DNA of 64,000 bases from an uncultured Verrucomicrobiota bacterium (GTDB lineage Bacteria; Verrucomicrobiota; Kiritimatiellia; CAIVKH01), in contig CALKUH010000030.1 in NCBI GenBank assembly GCA_937996795.1, positions 1-64,000 of the forward strand. Reading direction: 5' to 3'. The position numbers and the translations under genes are program-made. Position 1 is the stretch's first letter. Each line of letters starts with the position of its first letter. Below, piece after piece: positions 61,366 to 64,000 of this stretch. The notes under the pieces are model-generated. The model worked only from the letters and a program-made list of their open reading frames with translations. It made no database searches and had not been told where the DNA came from.

Positions 61366-62664
61366 ATGCTGGAAAACAACAAAGTCGCGACGGCGGACCT
61401 CGTCATCGGGGATAAGAAATTCTCCTATCCGGTCTATGAAGGCACGGAGCAGGAGCGTGCGCTCGACATCCGCAAGCTGCGCGCGGATACGGGGCTCATC
61501 ACCTACGATCCCGGCTTTGTAAATACCGGCTCCTGCGAGAGCACGATCACCTTTCTCGACGGGGAGAAGGGGATCCTCCGCTATCGCGGCTACAACATCG
61601 AGGATCTCGCGGAGAACTGCGAGTTCATCGAAGTGGCCTACCTCTTGATCCACGGCAAGCTGCCGACGAAGACGGAGCGCCAGCGCTATGCGCGCCTGCT
61701 GAACCGCAACTCGATGTTGCACGAGGACATGCAGGCGTTCTTCCGCAACTATCCCGAACGCGCGCATCCGATGGCGGTGGCGTCGGCGATGGCGGTCTCG
61801 CTGTCCAGTTTTTATCCGGAACTCGAGGACGCGGAGGAGGAGAAGAGCCTCGCCGCGACGCGCTTGATTTCCAAGATCCGCACGATGGCCGCCTTCTGCT
61901 ACAAGAAGTCCATCGGCGAACCGTTCGTCCACCCGAGCAGCAAGCTGACCTACTGCGAGAACCTGCTCAACATGATGTTCGCGTCCCCGGTGGCGGATTA
62001 CAAACTGGATCCCGTCCTCGTGAAGGCGATGAACCAGTTGCTGATCTTGCACGCGGACCACGAGCAAAACGCGTCCACCTCCGTCGTCCGCATGGTCGGC
62101 AGCACGGGCGCGAACCTGTACGCCTCCGTCTCCGCCGGCATCTGCGCCCTGTGGGGCCCGCTGCACGGCGGCGCCAACCAGGAAGTGATGGAGATGCTGG
62201 AGACCATCCAGCGCAACGGCGGCGATGTCGACAAGATGGTGGCGCGCGCGAAGGATCCGGACGACTCGTTCCGCCTCTACGGCTTCGGGCACCGCGTCTA
62301 CAAGAGCTACGATCCGCGCGCCAAGATCGCGAAAAAAGTCTGCACCGAGGTGTTTAACAAACTCGGCATCAACGATCCGCTGCTCGAAATCGCGATGAAG
62401 CTCGAGGAGCGCGCGCTGAACGACGAGTACTTCGTGAAGCGCAAGCTGTACCCGAACGTGGACTTCTACACGGGCATCACCTACCGCGCGATGGGGTTCC
62501 CGACCAACATGTTCACGGTCCTGTTCGCGATCGGGCGCCTGCCCGGCTGGATCTCCCAGTGGTACGAACTGCACAACGACCCGAGTCAGAAGATCGGGCG
62601 CCCGCGCCAGGCCTACATGGGCCCGACGCAATTGCCGTTCGTGCCGATCGACCAGCGGACCTGA
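61366..62664 (+). CDS. gltA: Citrate synthase
   Basis: 432-residue type II citrate synthase, condensing oxaloacetate and acetyl-CoA at the entry to the TCA cycle. The N-terminus has the allosteric-type beta domain. Active-site segments are LLILHADHEQNASTS, WGPLHGGANQEVMEML and YGFGHRVYKSYDPRA, with VDFYTGITYRAMGFP near the C-terminus. The ATG at 61366 (MLENNKVATADLVIGD) lies 13 bases after rpmB. Length is close to that of E. coli GltA (427). Functionally linked to icd at 7661. Confidence 0.98.
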   Translation: MLENNKVATADLVIGDKKFSYPVYEGTEQERALDIRKLRADTGLITYDPGFVNTGSCESTITFLDGEKGILRYRGYNIEDLAENCEFIEVAYLLIHGKLPTKTERQRYARLLNRNSMLHEDMQAFFRNYPERAHPMAVASAMAVSLSSFYPELEDAEEEKSLAATRLISKIRTMAAFCYKKSIGEPFVHPSSKLTYCENLLNMMFASPVADYKLDPVLVKAMNQLLILHADHEQNASTSVVRMVGSTGANLYASVSAGICALWGPLHGGANQEVMEMLETIQRNGGDVDKMVARAKDPDDSFRLYGFGHRVYKSYDPRAKIAKKVCTEVFNKLGINDPLLEIAMKLEERALNDEYFVKRKLYPNVDFYTGITYRAMGFPTNMFTVLFAIGRLPGWISQWYELHNDPSQKIGRPRQAYMGPTQLPFVPIDQRT

Positions 62665-62687
62665 TCCGCCGCCCGCCGCCCCGGCTT

Positions 62688-63095
62688 ATGAGCGATGCCT
62701 CCTCCAAACCGGTGCAGAAACCCCACAGGCTGGAACTCCAGTTCCTCGAAGGCGTGCGCCGCCGCGTCCCCGGCCACGAGCCCGTCCTGCAGGCGCTCGG
62801 CCACCTGTACACCCGCGTGGGCCGCTATGCGGATGGCTTGCAGATCGACCTCGAATTGACACGCCTCCAGCCGGAGGACGACCAGAACTGGTACAACCTC
62901 GCCTGCAGCTACGCCCTCATCGGCGACCGTGAAAAGGCATTATCCGCGCTCGAACGCGCCATCCAGCTGGGCTACGACGATGCCGACTGGATGAGGAAAG
63001 ACAAGGACCTCGCGAACCTGCACGGCGACCCGGCGTTTGAGGAACTGGTGAAGCGAATGACGGTGCGTCCGCGCTGGAACGGTTCCGGAGGGTGA
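62688..63095 (+). CDS. Small TPR-repeat protein
   Basis: 135-residue soluble protein with two or three tetratricopeptide-like helix pairs: VLQALGHLYTRVGRYADGL, NWYNLACSYALIGDREKAL and ALERAIQLGYDDADWM, then DKDLANLHGDPAFEELVKRM, a common TPR end. It probably mediates protein-protein contact; no partner is evident. It lies 23 bases after gltA on the same strand and is likely the end of that transcript. Confidence 0.85.
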   Translation: MSDASSKPVQKPHRLELQFLEGVRRRVPGHEPVLQALGHLYTRVGRYADGLQIDLELTRLQPEDDQNWYNLACSYALIGDREKALSALERAIQLGYDDADWMRKDKDLANLHGDPAFEELVKRMTVRPRWNGSGG

Positions 63096-63108
63096 GTTCC
63101 CGTCGGAG

Positions 63109-63870
63109 TTAGGGCGTGTCTGTGGATCCGATTCGATCCAGGACTGATTTTTTGAACCACGACGGAATCAAATTCGTCTTCAATTCCAATCGCCTGCCAT
63201 CCGTGATCTCGGCCAGCCATGTGTGTCGTTCGTCCGCACTGTCGCCCGAGTTGTCGAAGATGTAGGCCCTGTTCGTGTGTCGGATCGCCTCCATCAGCAG
63301 CCCCAAAGACCGCTCATAGCGACTCTGAATAAGCTCGACCGGGACCGCGTGTCCGCCGAGGCGCACTCTGTTTTGAACGCGGGAGATGTTGATTGTGGGA
63401 TCATCTGTTGCGATGAAGTAGAGATACGTTCGATAGCCCATTGACTGCGCCCGCTCCAGAAGCGAGATTTTGCCGGGGTGTGACATGACGGTCTCCACCG
63501 TAAACGTCACCTGTCGGGCCATGAGCTTCTGGCGAACATAATCACAGATCACGGACGCAAAATAGGCGTTTACCGGAACGGTGTTGAACTCCAAGCGGCT
63601 GCCGGACGCGTGGAGTCGCGCGATTTCATGGGCCAGTCCGGCTGAAGACAAAAGAGTCGATTGGGCGAGAAACGGGAGAATTTCCGCCGAAGCGGTCGTG
63701 ATGCCGTATTCAGAAAAATCCAGAAAACCTGAAGCACGTATCGACTGTTCCAGCTCGTCGGGATTCAGGTAGAACCCAAGAAGCGCGGGCGGCAAATACG
63801 CCTTCAGGGTGCTCTTTCCGGAACCGTTCGGCCCGGCAAACATGCGAAGGCGTGGTGTGGCGCCTTTCAC
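63109..63870 (-). CDS. Zeta-toxin-like P-loop kinase
   Basis: 253-residue P-loop protein of the zeta toxin/AAA_33 type. Walker A GPNGSGKST (residues 13-21), the characteristic FTVETVMSHPGK, YFIATDDPTINISRVQNRV and GGHAVPVELIQSRYERSL are visible. Zeta toxins phosphorylate UDP-N-acetylglucosamine and poison cell-wall synthesis, but chromosomal relatives of this subtype are mostly untested. The GTG start at 63870 overlaps the TGA of a small upstream gene (GTGA), indicating a coupled two-gene module. Base composition is visibly less GC-rich than in the preceding genes, suggesting transfer. Confidence 0.85.
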   Translation of the reverse strand: MKGATPRLRMFAGPNGSGKSTLKAYLPPALLGFYLNPDELEQSIRASGFLDFSEYGITTASAEILPFLAQSTLLSSAGLAHEIARLHASGSRLEFNTVPVNAYFASVICDYVRQKLMARQVTFTVETVMSHPGKISLLERAQSMGYRTYLYFIATDDPTINISRVQNRVRLGGHAVPVELIQSRYERSLGLLMEAIRHTNRAYIFDNSGDSADERHTWLAEITDGRRLELKTNLIPSWFKKSVLDRIGSTDTP

Positions 63871-63998
63871 CGGATGGCGATCGTTTTGCCGACCTTTACG
63901 CGAATAGGCGGATCGATCTGTTTCACGACAACCCGGTGGCCATCCGGGAAGACCTGATAAATCGTACCTGCACTTGATTGGAGGACGCTTTGCCCGGA
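63867..63998 (-). CDS. C-terminal end of small protein coupled to the zeta-like toxin
   Basis: Partial gene cut by the right window edge; the last 43 codons are visible on the minus strand. The end reads SSAGTIYQVFPDG, then HRVVVKQIDPPIRVKVGKTIAIR and a TGA that overlaps the GTG start of the toxin-like gene. The segment is hydrophilic, with beta-strand-like alternation. By position it is the probable antitoxin. The family is not recognised. Confidence 0.6.
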   Translation of the reverse strand, partial: SGQSVLQSSAGTIYQVFPDGHRVVVKQIDPPIRVKVGKTIAIR

Positions 63999-64000
63999 CG

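Overview
This 64 kb window is a high-GC chromosomal segment from a Gram-negative bacterium. Heptose genes (hldE-type adenylyltransferase, hldD) imply an LPS-type outer membrane, and several products carry a lipobox or Sec signal peptide. The best guess is the PVC superphylum (Kiritimatiellota/Verrucomicrobiota/Lentisphaerota type). Supporting traits are gingipain-like C25 proteases, Calx-beta and Asp-rich thrombospondin-3-like repeats on secreted enzymes, a fused SecDF, no rpmD in the spc operon, and an EF-Tu with an unusual switch I. No rRNA, CRISPR array, IS transposase or prophage is visible.

Left accessory part (1-20.8 kb). Positions 1-6470 hold a run of secreted proteins: the 3' end of an SdrD-B-repeat protein, a stand-alone C25 propeptide-like protein, a C25 (gingipain-like) peptidase and a small PPC/Asp-rich repeat protein. 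The last three are joined by ATGA start/stop overlaps. Next come a minus-strand NTase-fold protein, icd (isocitrate dehydrogenase), a four-helix-bundle (S23/IVP) gene bracketed by inverted repeats, the heptose genes with an NTase and a small ORF between them, and a 1,412-aa secreted GH31 glycosidase. Convergent to these lies purK-purE-SNF2 helicase on the minus strand.

Translation/transcription supercluster (21.1-52.7 kb). Genes here are uninterrupted and co-directional: tRNA-Thr, tuf, rpmG, tRNA-Trp, secE, nusG, rplKAJL, rpoBC (beta operon); rpsL, rpsG, fusA (str); rpsJ, rplCDWB, rpsS, a lipoprotein gene, rplV, rpsC, rplP, rpmC, rpsQ (S10); rplNXE, rpsNH, rplFR, rpsE, rplO, secY, adk, map (spc); infA, rpmJ, rpsM, rpsK, rpsD, rpoA, rplQ (alpha). 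The block ends at a near-ideal intrinsic terminator with a GCAA tetraloop. The only foreign gene is the coiled-coil lipoprotein between rpsS and rplV.

Right part (52.8-64 kb). Two oligopeptide-type ABC ATPases without permeases come first, then an AlkD-like gene (minus) and a co-directional housekeeping string: tgt, yajC, secDF, recJ, rpmB, gltA and a TPR protein. At the right edge a zeta-toxin-like kinase is translationally coupled (GTGA) to the cut-off end of a small upstream protein, probably its antitoxin.

The most unusual signals are: (1) period-7 tandem repeats of different sequence abutting the starts of hldD, purE and rplK, with a related 7/14-bp pattern in the inverted repeats around the four-helix-bundle gene; (2) EF-Tu lacking the RGITI switch-I signature and carrying an insertion of about five residues; (3) a lipoprotein gene inside the S10 operon; (4) a C25 propeptide encoded separately from its peptidase; and (5) a paired 16-bp motif (TTCCAACGTCTGTAAA-like, 31-32 bp apart) upstream of two unrelated genes.
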